A DNA stretch of 64,000 nucleotides from Paenibacillus sp. J31TS4. GTDB taxonomy: Bacteria; Bacillota; Bacilli; Paenibacillales; NBRC-103111. This document shows, in pieces, positions 8,512 through 16,356 of this stretch. Each line of letters opens with the position of its first letter. Position 1 is the stretch's first letter. The notes under the pieces are model-generated. The model saw nothing but the letters and a program-made list of their open reading frames with translations. It was not told the origin of the DNA and made no database searches. The DNA is taken from assembly GCF_018403265.1 (NCBI RefSeq), contig NZ_BOSI01000005.1, positions 175,205-239,204 on the forward strand, given 5' to 3'. A program made the translations under genes and the position numbers.

Positions 8512-9270
8512 TCAGAGCCGTCCGTTGGCTCTTGCGTACCGAAGCACCCGCCGATGCACCCGGCGGTCGCCAAGGAACCGGAAGAGATAAGGGTCTGGAC
8601 GCGTATTGACCTCCAGAATCCAGGGATGCTTATCCTCGCCAAGCGCCACGTCGAGACCGATCTCCCGGACGCCCGGATACTTCTTGGCCAGCTGCCCGGC
8701 CGTCTCCACCCCCAGCTTCTCCAGCCTGCTGAGGAACCGCGGCTGCTTGGCCGGCTTGACATGCTTGGTCAGCAGACGCGGGACCGGCCTCGGCGTCCCT
8801 CCGCTGTGGTAATTGGTGACGACTCGGCCCTTCCGGGCTACGCGTCCGATCATAGCGGTCGCTACCCATTTCCCCTTCCGGCTCTTTTGCACCATGACCC
8901 GAATATCGAACGGACGCCCATGGAATTTCAACAGCGGAATGCCCTGCTGCACCAGGTAGCGCACGCTTCCCTTGGTCGCCCGGTCGAGCTGCTCGAAGAA
9001 GGAAGCGAAGGAAGGATCGACGATAACATTGTCCTGGTGCGTCTGGTACCGGTAGGTGGTGGAGTCCGGCCGTCCGAGCACCTCTACCTTGATCACCCCC
9101 CGGCCATGGGTGCCCATGTCCGGCTTCACATAGACCATGCCGTAGCGGTCCAGCATGCGCTTCAGATTCTTCTTATTCAGCCAGACCGTCTCGGGCACGT
9201 GGGCCCGCAGCCGCTTGTTCTTGAGCAGCTCCCGCGTCTTAGCCATCTTCCTTCGGACATACTGGCTCAT
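8512..9270 (-). CDS. YheC/YheD-family endospore coat-associated ATP-grasp protein
   Basis: A 252-residue ATP-grasp protein. YVKPDMGTHGRGV near residue 47 is the nucleotide-binding loop, PFDIRVMVQKS near 119 follows the YheC/D pattern, and EIGLDVAL then LEVNTRPDP near 205-227 carry the metal-binding acid and asparagine. In B. subtilis YheC/YheD associate with the spore coat; the ligation reaction is not established. The gene overlaps the upstream glycosyltransferase by 4 nt (ATGA), which also resembles a coat protein gene, so the pair probably functions in spore surface assembly. Confidence 0.85.
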   Translation of the reverse strand: MSQYVRRKMAKTRELLKNKRLRAHVPETVWLNKKNLKRMLDRYGMVYVKPDMGTHGRGVIKVEVLGRPDSTTYRYQTHQDNVIVDPSFASFFEQLDRATKGSVRYLVQQGIPLLKFHGRPFDIRVMVQKSRKGKWVATAMIGRVARKGRVVTNYHSGGTPRPVPRLLTKHVKPAKQPRFLSRLEKLGVETAGQLAKKYPGVREIGLDVALGEDKHPWILEVNTRPDPYLFRFLGDRRVHRRVLRYARANGRL

Positions 9271-10409
9271 GGCTCCCCTCCATCCATCTTAATCAGGGCG
9301 GGACGGTACAGATAGGCTAGGTTGGCCGCCGTCGTCTTCCAATCGAACTGCCTGAGCACATCTTCCCTCGCCTGCTTGCCGAGCCGCTCCGCCAGCTCCG
9401 GCTCTTCGAGCAGCCGGCGGATCCGTTTCGCAAGACTCTCCGGCTTCCAGTAACGGTTCACGAGCAGCCCGTTGTGGCCGTTTCGGATGATCTCGCCGAT
9501 CCCGCCGATCCGGGAGGCGATGCAGGGCAGCCCGGTCGCCATCGCTTCCACATTCACGAGGCCGAACGCCTCGTGGCGCTGCGACGGGCACACGAAGCAA
9601 TCTCCGAGCCAATACGCCCTCCGCATCTTGGCATGCGGCAGATGACCGAGAAAGGTGGTCGGCACGCCCGAGCGGATCGCGAGCCGCTGGATCCTCTTCT
9701 TAAACGCGTGCGACTGAGCAGAACCGGCGACAACTAGCTTCACGCGGGGCGCCTTTTTGCGGACAAGGCGCAGCGCCCGGATGAGGACATCCAGCCCTTT
9801 GCGCGGGATGATGCGCCCGGCGAACACGACGACGAACGCATCGTTCAAGCCATGGCGCAGTCGCAGCTGTCTTCTTTCCTCCGGCGAGGGGGGGCGGAAC
9901 CGGGTCAGATCGGCACCCAGGTAGACGCGCTTCATCTTCGCCGCCGATGCGGGAAACCGCTGGGCGAGAGTCTCTTGCAGAGACTGGCTATTGGCTACGA
10001 TCAGATCGGCCCGTGCGAGGCAGGCCGTCCCCGCTTGGCGGGAGAGATAGGGTTTGGAGACAAAGGTAAGGGAGTGCAGGAATAGGGAAACGGGCGTGCG
10101 GGGAAACAGTTCCTTGATCGCCGGAACGAAGCGGGGACGGTTGTCGACCTGGATCCAGTCGAACGTGCGGTCCTTGATGAGGCGCAGGACGTTGGCCAGA
10201 TACTGCCGGGGCGTGCCGGTCGCGACCCGGAGGATGGTGAGGTTGCCTCTCTCCTCCCGGGCGGGCAGACGGGGGGCGGAGCGGCTGACGACCGTCACCT
10301 TGTGCTGATCGGCCAGCTTCTCCGCTATGTGATGGACGCAAATTTCGACGGATCCGCCCCTTCCCCGCGTCACAGGAATCTGCTCGGGGGCGACGATCAA
10401 TATATGCAT
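9267..10409 (-). CDS. GT4-family glycosyltransferase, CotSA-like
   Basis: A 380-residue GT-B glycosyltransferase. The acceptor-side domain starts MHILIVAPEQIPVTRGRGGS and resembles the N-terminus of the B. subtilis coat protein CotSA; WIQVDNRPRFVPAIKELFP also recalls it. The donor-side domain has FAGRIIPRKGLDVLIRAL near 212 and the E-x7-E nucleotide-sugar motif in EAFGLVNVE near 294. ATG 10409 is chosen because it begins the conserved strand; a GTG at 10439 is the alternative. It is translationally coupled to the coat-associated ATP-grasp gene. The sugar donor and acceptor are unknown. Confidence 0.82.
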   Translation of the reverse strand: MHILIVAPEQIPVTRGRGGSVEICVHHIAEKLADQHKVTVVSRSAPRLPAREERGNLTILRVATGTPRQYLANVLRLIKDRTFDWIQVDNRPRFVPAIKELFPRTPVSLFLHSLTFVSKPYLSRQAGTACLARADLIVANSQSLQETLAQRFPASAAKMKRVYLGADLTRFRPPSPEERRQLRLRHGLNDAFVVVFAGRIIPRKGLDVLIRALRLVRKKAPRVKLVVAGSAQSHAFKKRIQRLAIRSGVPTTFLGHLPHAKMRRAYWLGDCFVCPSQRHEAFGLVNVEAMATGLPCIASRIGGIGEIIRNGHNGLLVNRYWKPESLAKRIRRLLEEPELAERLGKQAREDVLRQFDWKTTAANLAYLYRPALIKMDGGEP

Positions 10410-10506
10410 GACCTGCACATCCTTACGTATAAGGTTCACCTGCAGAAGCTGACACCTTATTGTATGGACGTACTTCGGAATTGGTAAGGGCCTGTATCTT
10501 GGCAGC

Positions 10507-10959
10507 TTATAAGGAATCGAGATCCGCCTGCATGCTTTTGGCGAGCTCCTCGTCCGCTTTGGCCTGCAGCTGATCGAGCGTCTCCTGGAACGCCGCGAGG
10601 CGCTCTCCCGGAATGCCGCTTAGCACCTTGTCCATCGTTTCCTCAAAAACAGGCTGCAGGAGCCGGAGAATCCGCCGCCCCTCCTCGGTCAGGTAGATCA
10701 GGTACGAGCGGCGGTCGCCCGCTTTGACGGCCTTCCGGACGGCTTGCTTCTTCTCCAGGTTGTCGAGAATCCGGGTAATCGTCGTCTGGTCCTTGCCCGC
10801 GGCGGTCGCGAGCTCCTTTTGCTTAATGCCGTCTCTCTCCTCCAGCCGGCGAAGGATGTTCCACTGTTCGGGAGTGATGTCGTAAGGCTTGAATTGGTGG
10901 GTCAGCAAATGAACCAGCTTGCGGTTGGTCTGGTAGATCTGGCGGCCGATTCGGTCCAT
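10507..10959 (-). CDS. MarR-family transcriptional regulator
   Basis: A 150-residue winged-helix protein with the MarR layout: helical N-terminus, recognition region GIKQKELATAAGKDQTTITRILDNLEKK (about 44-71), and wing AVKAGDRRSYLIYLTEEG, followed by long dimerisation helices. MarR proteins usually repress a neighbouring gene and respond to small phenolic or oxidising ligands. It is monocistronic, between the glycosyltransferase gene and the CuA lipoprotein gene, and the target is not evident from context. Confidence 0.9.
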   Translation of the reverse strand: MDRIGRQIYQTNRKLVHLLTHQFKPYDITPEQWNILRRLEERDGIKQKELATAAGKDQTTITRILDNLEKKQAVRKAVKAGDRRSYLIYLTEEGRRILRLLQPVFEETMDKVLSGIPGERLAAFQETLDQLQAKADEELAKSMQADLDSL

Positions 10960-11007
10960 CCTCTGTTCGATGGCGGTTGCTCCTTTCGGGGTAAGGAAGT
11001 TAGTTCA

Positions 11008-11036
11008 AAAGTACCGTGAGCCCCCCGCCTTGTCAA
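11008..11036 (-). promoter_or_regulatory. Promoter for the marR-type gene
   Basis: On the minus strand a perfect -35 TTGACA (11036-11031) is followed after 17 nt by TACTTT (11013-11008), which matches the -10 consensus in 3 of 6 positions. It lies about 50 nt before the start codon. Confidence 0.5.
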
Positions 11037-11073
11037 GAACGGCTTGTCCCACGAGCCTTATTGCCCCAGGCAG

Positions 11074-11104
11074 CAAAAAAACGGGGCTTCTGCCCCGTTT
11101 TTTC
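11074..11104. terminator. Bidirectional terminator between the marR-type gene and the CuA lipoprotein gene
   Basis: Stem acggggc/gccccgt (11081-11087 with 11092-11098), extended by A7 on the left and T7 on the right, so it can work on either strand. It ends the minus-strand CuA gene 11 nt after its stop. Confidence 0.85.
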
Positions 11105-11114
11105 TGCCGCCCTA

Positions 11115-11546
11115 TTATTCGACGATGATCTTGCCCTTCATGTCTGCGTGCCCCGCGCCGCACATGACCGAGCAGTGGAATTCGTGCTCGCCCTTCTTGT
11201 CCGCGGTGAACTCAACGGTTCCCGGCTTTTGCAGATCGACCTTGAAATCCGGAATGGCGAGCCCATGCATGCCTTCGGTGTTGTCAAGCGTCAGCTTTAC
11301 CTTCTGCCCTTCCTTCACGCGGATTTCATTCGGCGAGAAGGTGAAGTTTTTGGCCGACACCTTGACTTCCTTCACATCGGTGCTGGCCGAGCCGCCAGTT
11401 CCCGGGCTCATGCTCGTGCCGGCCGACGGCGCGCTGCTCGGAGCCGAGGACGACCCGGAGCCGCCCGAGCTGTCCTTCGAGCCGCAGCCCGCAAGCGCCA
11501 GCGAACAGCTCAATGCCAGGGTGAGTACCGTCATGCTTTTTTTCAT
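11115..11546 (-). CDS. Cupredoxin-domain lipoprotein with a CuA-type copper site
   Basis: A 143-residue exported protein with lipobox LALAGC (lipidated C21), a Ser/Gly-rich linker, and a cupredoxin fold from about residue 58. The ligand set is that of a binuclear CuA centre: H94, then C125, C129, H133 and M136 in CSVMCGAGHADM. This matches cytochrome c oxidase subunit II and nitrous oxide reductase; the usual Glu between the cysteines is Val, but that residue binds through its backbone. It is anchored outside the membrane and probably carries single electrons. It is the last gene after tatA and the GMC/subunit 3 genes, so it may accept electrons from that dehydrogenase (inference). Confidence 0.85.
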   Translation of the reverse strand: MKKSMTVLTLALSCSLALAGCGSKDSSGGSGSSSAPSSAPSAGTSMSPGTGGSASTDVKEVKVSAKNFTFSPNEIRVKEGQKVKLTLDNTEGMHGLAIPDFKVDLQKPGTVEFTADKKGEHEFHCSVMCGAGHADMKGKIIVE

Positions 11547-11608
11547 CTGTCATCCCTCCGATGGAAATAATGGTGTCCCTTCTTCTTACCCAATGTTGGA
11601 GCCGCCGC

Positions 11609-11812
11609 TCACGGCCGGCTCCTCTTCGTCTCGTTCGTGCTGCCGGACGCCTGCTCCGGTTCTCCGTCTTCCCGCAGATCGCGCGTGGCATGCTTCAGCT
11701 CATGCAGCGTATCGCCGATGGACCGGCCGAGCCGGGGAAGGCGGGAAGGACCGAATAGCAGCAACACCACCAGAACGATCAGAATCAGGCCGGGAAGGCC
11801 TATACTCAGCAT
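11609..11812 (-). CDS. tatA: Twin-arginine translocase subunit TatA
   Basis: A 67-residue protein with one membrane helix (about 4-20), the family hinge LLFGPSRLPRLGRSIGDTL, and an amphipathic helix with a charged tail (HELKHATRDLRED). TatA forms the pore that exports folded proteins carrying twin-arginine signals. No tatC is in the window, so it must use one encoded elsewhere. It sits directly after genes for a Tat-signal protein and its flavoprotein partner, suggesting dedicated use for that complex. Confidence 0.92.
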   Translation of the reverse strand: MLSIGLPGLILIVLVVLLLFGPSRLPRLGRSIGDTLHELKHATRDLREDGEPEQASGSTNETKRSRP

Positions 11813-11837
11813 GCCGGATCACTCCCTTCGGGAGGGG

Positions 11838-13019
11838 CTAGGCCAGGAGGCCGCCCCCTTTCATGTATGTCTGGATCCCCTCCGCCGCACGGTACGCGAG
11901 CGCGCCCACCGTGCCGGTCGGATTGTACCCGCTGTTATGCGGAAATGCCGAAGCGCCGACGACGAATACATTCTCCGCATCCCACATCTGAAGATACGAA
12001 TTGACGGCCGACGTCCCAGGGTCGGCTCCCATCACGACGCCGCCCGTGTTGTGGGTGGACTGATACGGCACGATGCTGTACTTTTGCAGCTCGGCGGAGA
12101 CCTCGGTCTTCGCAGGCTTCATCTCCCGCATGATCTCCCCCGCTTTTTGACCGAGGAATTTGGTCAGCTCCCGATCCTGGTCTTCAAAGTCGAAGGTGAT
12201 CCGCAGGAGAGGCAGTCCGAACGCGTCCTTGTACGTCGGATCGAGATCGAGATAGTGATGCCGCCACGGCATGCTCGCTCCCTGCGCGCTGATCGTCAGC
12301 ACCCGGTTCGCATACTGAAGCGAGGCTTTCTTGAACTCCTTGCCCCAGCCCGGCGTCCCGGCCGGCACCGTATTGTTCTGAATCGGACGCTGGCCGGTCT
12401 GGCTGATCCGCAGGTTCGCTCCGTGCAGGAAGTTCAGGCTGCTGTGATCAAAGTTGTCGCCGTTGAAGTCGTCGATATTCGACCCGAGCGCCCCGGCTCC
12501 CATGAACAGATTGAACTCCTTGTCGTCGTAGAAGCCGGTCGCCTTGCCCGCCTGTACCTGGTACGCGTAATTGCGCCCGATGACGCCGGTTCCGCTCGCC
12601 GGATCGTACGGCTTGCCGAGCTTCGAGGTGAGGAGCAGCCGCACGTTGTTGAAGACGAAGCTGGCAAGGACGACAATGTCCGCCGGCTGCTCGAATTCCT
12701 CGCCGGTAATTGTGTCGACATAGACGACGCCCGTCGCTTTCTTCCCGTCATGCCGGATGCCCGTCACATTCGCGTTGACCCGCAGATCGAGGTTGCCCGT
12801 CTTCTCCGCAACGGGCAGGACGGTGACGACGGGATCCGCCTTGGCCCCGTATTCGCAGCCGAACCGCTCGCAGTAGCCGCAGTATTGGCAGGCCGCACGC
12901 GAGATGCCGTCGGGGTTGGTATATTGGTCGGATAGGTTGGCGGACGGCATCATGTACGGGTGGTAGCCGAGCTTTTTAGCGGCATCCTCGAACAGCTTGA
13001 TCATCGGCGTCTTCTTCAT
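11838..13019 (-). CDS. GMC-family oxidoreductase, C-terminal part of a frameshifted gene
   Basis: This 393-residue open frame encodes the C-terminal two thirds of a GMC flavoprotein of the gluconate/alcohol dehydrogenase large-subunit type. Visible features are the cysteine cluster CQYCGYCERFGC, and the C-terminal GMC signature with the catalytic His/Asn region STHNTGGVVMG and HNSGYNPTGTVGALAYRAAEGI. The frame opens with ATGAAG overlapping the stop of the N-terminal fragment as ATGA, but without its own binding site. Upstream in this frame the codons still read KRSSDYPTGP, typical of the intact family, so this is one gene broken by a single-base shift. Confidence 0.82.
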   Translation of the reverse strand: MKKTPMIKLFEDAAKKLGYHPYMMPSANLSDQYTNPDGISRAACQYCGYCERFGCEYGAKADPVVTVLPVAEKTGNLDLRVNANVTGIRHDGKKATGVVYVDTITGEEFEQPADIVVLASFVFNNVRLLLTSKLGKPYDPASGTGVIGRNYAYQVQAGKATGFYDDKEFNLFMGAGALGSNIDDFNGDNFDHSSLNFLHGANLRISQTGQRPIQNNTVPAGTPGWGKEFKKASLQYANRVLTISAQGASMPWRHHYLDLDPTYKDAFGLPLLRITFDFEDQDRELTKFLGQKAGEIMREMKPAKTEVSAELQKYSIVPYQSTHNTGGVVMGADPGTSAVNSYLQMWDAENVFVVGASAFPHNSGYNPTGTVGALAYRAAEGIQTYMKGGGLLA

Positions 13020-13558
13020 CGGCCCCGTCGGATAGTCGCTTGACCGCTTGGCGCATTCGGGTGCGTGTCCTTCTCGCCGGAGATGCCGGCCGTTTTCTCA
13101 AACTTGTCGAAGTAGGGCTCCAGCTCGTCATAGGTGATGCCCCAATCCTGGATCTGCATCCCCTCGGGGATCTTGCCTGCGCCGTACCGGTCGACCGTCA
13201 TCGACTTGATCTGGAAGTCGTACGGCAGGAACCGGTAGGTCTGCCCGTTCCAGTGGACGCCTGCGCCGCCCAGACCGTCCCCGATCAGGAACGAGCCGTA
13301 GGTGCGCATCGGCAGCGCGCGCGCCTTCTCGGTATTGCGGAACGTGATCGTCTCCTTGGACAGATCCTGCATCATTTCGTATCGCTGGGCATACCGGAGC
13401 TCGTCGTGCACCATGAAGTAATCTTCCGTGCTTCTCTTCTTGCCGCGCTCGAGCCCGACTACCTTGATGCCCGCCTTGGCGAGCTCGGCGGCGATAATCC
13501 CGCCGGCCCAGCCCATGCCCACGATAACAACGGGGACTTTCGGTAATGGATTGGCCAT
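13016..13558 (-). CDS. GMC-family oxidoreductase, N-terminal part of a frameshifted gene
   Basis: The first 180 residues hold the FAD-binding N-terminus (VPVVIVGMGWAGGIIAAELAKAG, GxGxxG at 14-19) and the GMC loop GDGLGGAGVHWNGQTYRFLP. There is no signal peptide, so export would rely on the Tat-signal partner encoded just upstream, as in gluconate dehydrogenases. Similarity is lost after THPNAP (about 13047-13060), where the frame must shift to continue as KRSSDYPTGP. The frame then stops at 13016. Intact family members are about 570 residues. It may be a real mutation or a sequencing error. Confidence 0.82.
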   Translation of the reverse strand: MANPLPKVPVVIVGMGWAGGIIAAELAKAGIKVVGLERGKKRSTEDYFMVHDELRYAQRYEMMQDLSKETITFRNTEKARALPMRTYGSFLIGDGLGGAGVHWNGQTYRFLPYDFQIKSMTVDRYGAGKIPEGMQIQDWGITYDELEPYFDKFEKTAGISGEKDTHPNAPSGQATIRRGR

Positions 13559-13615
13559 GGTCGCTAGATCCTTTCTCTATCTTGGGATGGATGTGGCGCT
13601 GCCGCGGCTTGCGGC

Positions 13616-14380
13616 TTACGCCATATGATCGCGCAGACTCTTCGGCTCGAGCTTGACTAGCCCGTCCTTCTCGATCTGGTCGTAATAGCTCATCTGGTTG
13701 CCGGGATAATTCCGCATTTTCCAGCCCTGCATGTCTTTGTTGCCTCCGTACATCGGGTCCGCGTAAACCCCTTCGAGCGTGAACGTGCGCAGATTTTTGA
13801 AGAACGACGGAGCGTCGGTTCCGTTCAGCTTCACCTTGTCGCCCTTCTCGAACGCTTTCAGCACCTCGTCCTGCTCGGCCTCCTCGAGCTCGGGGAATGC
13901 TTTGCCGTAAGTCTTTTGGCTGTAGTCCTTGAGCCCGTTCAGCCCGATCAGGAACATGGACGCCCGCGTCAGCCGTCCCTGGTAGCCCTGCGTCGCTTCC
14001 CCCGGGGAGAAGGGCCCCATCATATAATCCTTCGTGTTGCTGCCCCAATTGCCGGCCAGCTGATGGTCGATATAGTAGGCCACACCCAGCTTTTTGGCCC
14101 CGGGACCATGCTCGTCCTCGGGATAGATGCGCTCGACGGCAGCCTCGGTCAGCCGAAACTGCTCCTGATTGAAGAACATGAGCGCATCCTGATAGGAGCC
14201 GGAAGCGGCCGGCGTTTGCGACGCTCCGGGGGGAGCCTCCTGTGGCTGCTCCTCCCGGTCCTTCCAGATGGCGGTTCCGAACGCACCGCCCAGCACGACG
14301 CCGCCCAGCGCCAAGCCTGAGTTCCTCAGAAACGCACGGCGGGACATCGGCTTTGAGTCTTTGTTCGGTGTAGTGGGCAC
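13616..14380 (-). CDS. Gluconate 2-dehydrogenase subunit 3-family protein with Tat signal
   Basis: The 254-residue small subunit starts at GTG 14380, 8 nt after GGAGG; the frame is open for 18 more codons but without a binding site. The N-terminus MSRRAFLRNSGLALGGVVLGG is a twin-arginine signal (RR at about 13-14), followed by the subunit-3 domain (FFNQEQFRLTEAAVERIYPEDEHGPGA). This subunit carries the flavoprotein subunit across the membrane by the Tat path. It is the first gene of an operon continuing with the GMC gene, tatA and a CuA lipoprotein. The physiological substrate is unknown. Confidence 0.88.
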   Translation of the reverse strand: MPTTPNKDSKPMSRRAFLRNSGLALGGVVLGGAFGTAIWKDREEQPQEAPPGASQTPAASGSYQDALMFFNQEQFRLTEAAVERIYPEDEHGPGAKKLGVAYYIDHQLAGNWGSNTKDYMMGPFSPGEATQGYQGRLTRASMFLIGLNGLKDYSQKTYGKAFPELEEAEQDEVLKAFEKGDKVKLNGTDAPSFFKNLRTFTLEGVYADPMYGGNKDMQGWKMRNYPGNQMSYYDQIEKDGLVKLEPKSLRDHMA

Positions 14381-14416
14381 CCGATACGCCTCCTCTGTCT
14401 GAGAAGTAGACCAGAC

Positions 14417-14445
14417 ACGATATTCATTTACCATTCAATTGTCAG
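14417..14445 (-). promoter_or_regulatory. Promoter of the subunit 3-GMC-tatA-CuA operon
   Basis: On the minus strand CTGACA (14445-14440) and TATCGT (14422-14417) are spaced by exactly 17 nt, about 37 nt before the GTG start. Confidence 0.55.
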
Positions 14446-14585
14446 CATGCTTACTATCTGGGCAGGCTCCGCCCCTATGGCATCTGCAGATGCAAAAAAA
14501 AGGCCGTACGGCAATTAAGATTTTCTTACCCGCTCCTTCCCGCCCCGACCCATCCTTTTTCTTCCATATCAGCCGAATCTCAAAA

Positions 14586-14613
14586 AAGACGCTCCCCGTC
14601 AAGGAAGCGTCTT
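14586..14613 (-). terminator. Terminator after lplA (cluster 1)
   Basis: Stem AAGACGCT/AGCGTCTT (14586-14593 with 14606-14613), with an A run on the left that becomes a U-tract on the minus-strand transcript. It lies 74 nt after the lplA stop. Confidence 0.7.
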
Positions 14614-14686
14614 CTTCTCTTCTCGTCACTTGCTGCCAGGAATCGCGGCCCGAACCGGCTCCGGCGGAGGGCCAGCCTCTTACTCG

Positions 14687-16282
14687 CTATTTCTTGGAGG
14701 CCGCGTTCCGTTCCTTGATGCCTTGATTAACTTCCTTGATCAGATCGGCCCCGCCCCGGTCCTTCCATTCCTGGACCATTTTGTCCCAATCCGCGAGCGG
14801 GCGCTGCCCGGAGATCATCTTCGTCTGCTCGCCGATGATGAACTGGTTCAAATCGGCGCCCTTCTTCGCCTGCGTATCCGAGAAAATGCCGCGGCTCGGA
14901 TCTGCGTACGGGGTCTTATTGTACTTCTTCTCCATCTCCTCGATCCGCGCGATGAATTCTTGCATACGGGGATCGTTATACGAGGCTTTCGAATACTGGT
15001 TGTCTTCGTCGGTAGGAGCCCACGGCTTCCAGAATTCGTGCCGCTGCAGCATGTACTGGATCGGCGTGATGCTCTCGGAGTTCGGCTTCAGCACCGCCTT
15101 GCCGTTCACCATATCGTAGCCGACTCCTTCGCGGCCCATCATCCAATCAAATTGCTCGTTCTTCGGGTTTCGCTGGTCGACCGGGATAAATTTGCGCCCG
15201 TAGTCCAGAATTTCGAGTATCTTCTTCACCTTGTCCGGATCGTTCTTCAGCTTGGCGGACAGGGTGGTGAGGCCAAAGAACCCCGACCCGAGCAGCCGCC
15301 CCTGCGAGCCGTCCGGCGCGACGAAGTGGGGAATGGATGCCACCTTGGCGTTCGGGTTCACCTGAAGGAGGCCCAGGTAATACTCCTCGACCATGCCCGT
15401 TGGCGTCCCGATGAAAATACCGGCCTTACCGGAGTAGAATTCCTTGTTCGCCTGCGCCCAGTTGAGCACCGCAAAGTCCTTGGTGACGGCTCCTTCCTTG
15501 TAGGCCGCGGTCAGCGTCTCAATCACTTCCTTGCGGCCCGGCCCGATGACGCCGGGGATGAGATTGCCGTCCTTGTCCTTGTGGTACCAGCCGCCCGACC
15601 AATAGGCGCCCGCCATGTATTCGGGGCTGATATTCTCCCCTAGGGCGAAGCCATACGTATCGTGCTTGCCGTTGCCGTCTGGATCGTTCTTCGTAAAGGC
15701 GATCGCGACCTCCAGCAATTCCTTGTAGTTGGTCGGCATCTTTAGCCCCAGCTTGTCGAGCCAATCCTGCCGGATGACATTGCTGAACGTATACGTGGGC
15801 GCATACATCGGGACGCCGTAGATTTTGCCGTCGACCCGGGACTGGTCCCACACCTCCTTGGGAACTGCCTTGAGTGTCTCATACTTGTCGATATACTCGT
15901 CGAGCGGCAGGAATGCGCCCTGCCGTGCCCACTTGTAATAGTTCGAGTCCACGTCCTTGATCGCGACGACATCGGGAATCTCGCCGGACGCCATAACGAC
16001 CGACAGCTTGCTGTTGTAATCCGACTGGAGAATGAACTGGGACTTGATATTGGCGTTGAACCGCTCCTTGATCGCGTCGACGCCCTTGCCCTGGGCGGCC
16101 GGAAAGATCGTGTAGGCGAAATTCATGAAGCCGATGTCGACCATTTTGCCCTTGTTCCCGGGCTCCCCCGAGACCGGCTTGCCCGTGTCTCCCTCGGGCT
16201 TGCCGCCCGTACAGCCGGCCGCCGCCACGACGACCGTCAGCAGTGCCGCCGTCCATGCGGCGCGCTTCGTTGTCCGTTTCAT
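14687..16282 (-). CDS. LplA-type extracellular solute-binding lipoprotein (cluster 1)
   Basis: A 531-residue lipoprotein (lipobox VAAAGC) of the large LplA/YtcQ type that delivers oligosaccharides to a CUT1 ABC transporter. It contains GGWYHKDKDGNLIPG and FYSGKAGIFIGTPTGM, shared almost word for word with the paralogue at 56115-57704, and a C-terminal ADWDKMVQEWKDRGGADLIKEVN. ATG 16282 has GGGAGG 8 nt upstream; a longer frame upstream is a shadow of the permease gene end. It is the last gene of the lplB-lplC-lplA unit. No ATPase is encoded nearby, so a shared one (MsmX type) is likely. The substrate is unknown. Confidence 0.9.
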   Translation of the reverse strand: MKRTTKRAAWTAALLTVVVAAAGCTGGKPEGDTGKPVSGEPGNKGKMVDIGFMNFAYTIFPAAQGKGVDAIKERFNANIKSQFILQSDYNSKLSVVMASGEIPDVVAIKDVDSNYYKWARQGAFLPLDEYIDKYETLKAVPKEVWDQSRVDGKIYGVPMYAPTYTFSNVIRQDWLDKLGLKMPTNYKELLEVAIAFTKNDPDGNGKHDTYGFALGENISPEYMAGAYWSGGWYHKDKDGNLIPGVIGPGRKEVIETLTAAYKEGAVTKDFAVLNWAQANKEFYSGKAGIFIGTPTGMVEEYYLGLLQVNPNAKVASIPHFVAPDGSQGRLLGSGFFGLTTLSAKLKNDPDKVKKILEILDYGRKFIPVDQRNPKNEQFDWMMGREGVGYDMVNGKAVLKPNSESITPIQYMLQRHEFWKPWAPTDEDNQYSKASYNDPRMQEFIARIEEMEKKYNKTPYADPSRGIFSDTQAKKGADLNQFIIGEQTKMISGQRPLADWDKMVQEWKDRGGADLIKEVNQGIKERNAASKK

Positions 16283-16356
16283 ACCGTTGCCCTCCCCTTT
16301 TGCTTCGGTTCCCCTCATCTTCTTGCAGCGTGGTTCTTTCCTACGATAGCCGCCGG

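Noticed and set aside
13016..13062. Programmed ribosomal frameshift in the GMC gene
   Set aside because: There is no slippery heptamer, stimulatory hairpin or internal Shine-Dalgarno at the shift point; a mutation or sequencing error is simpler.
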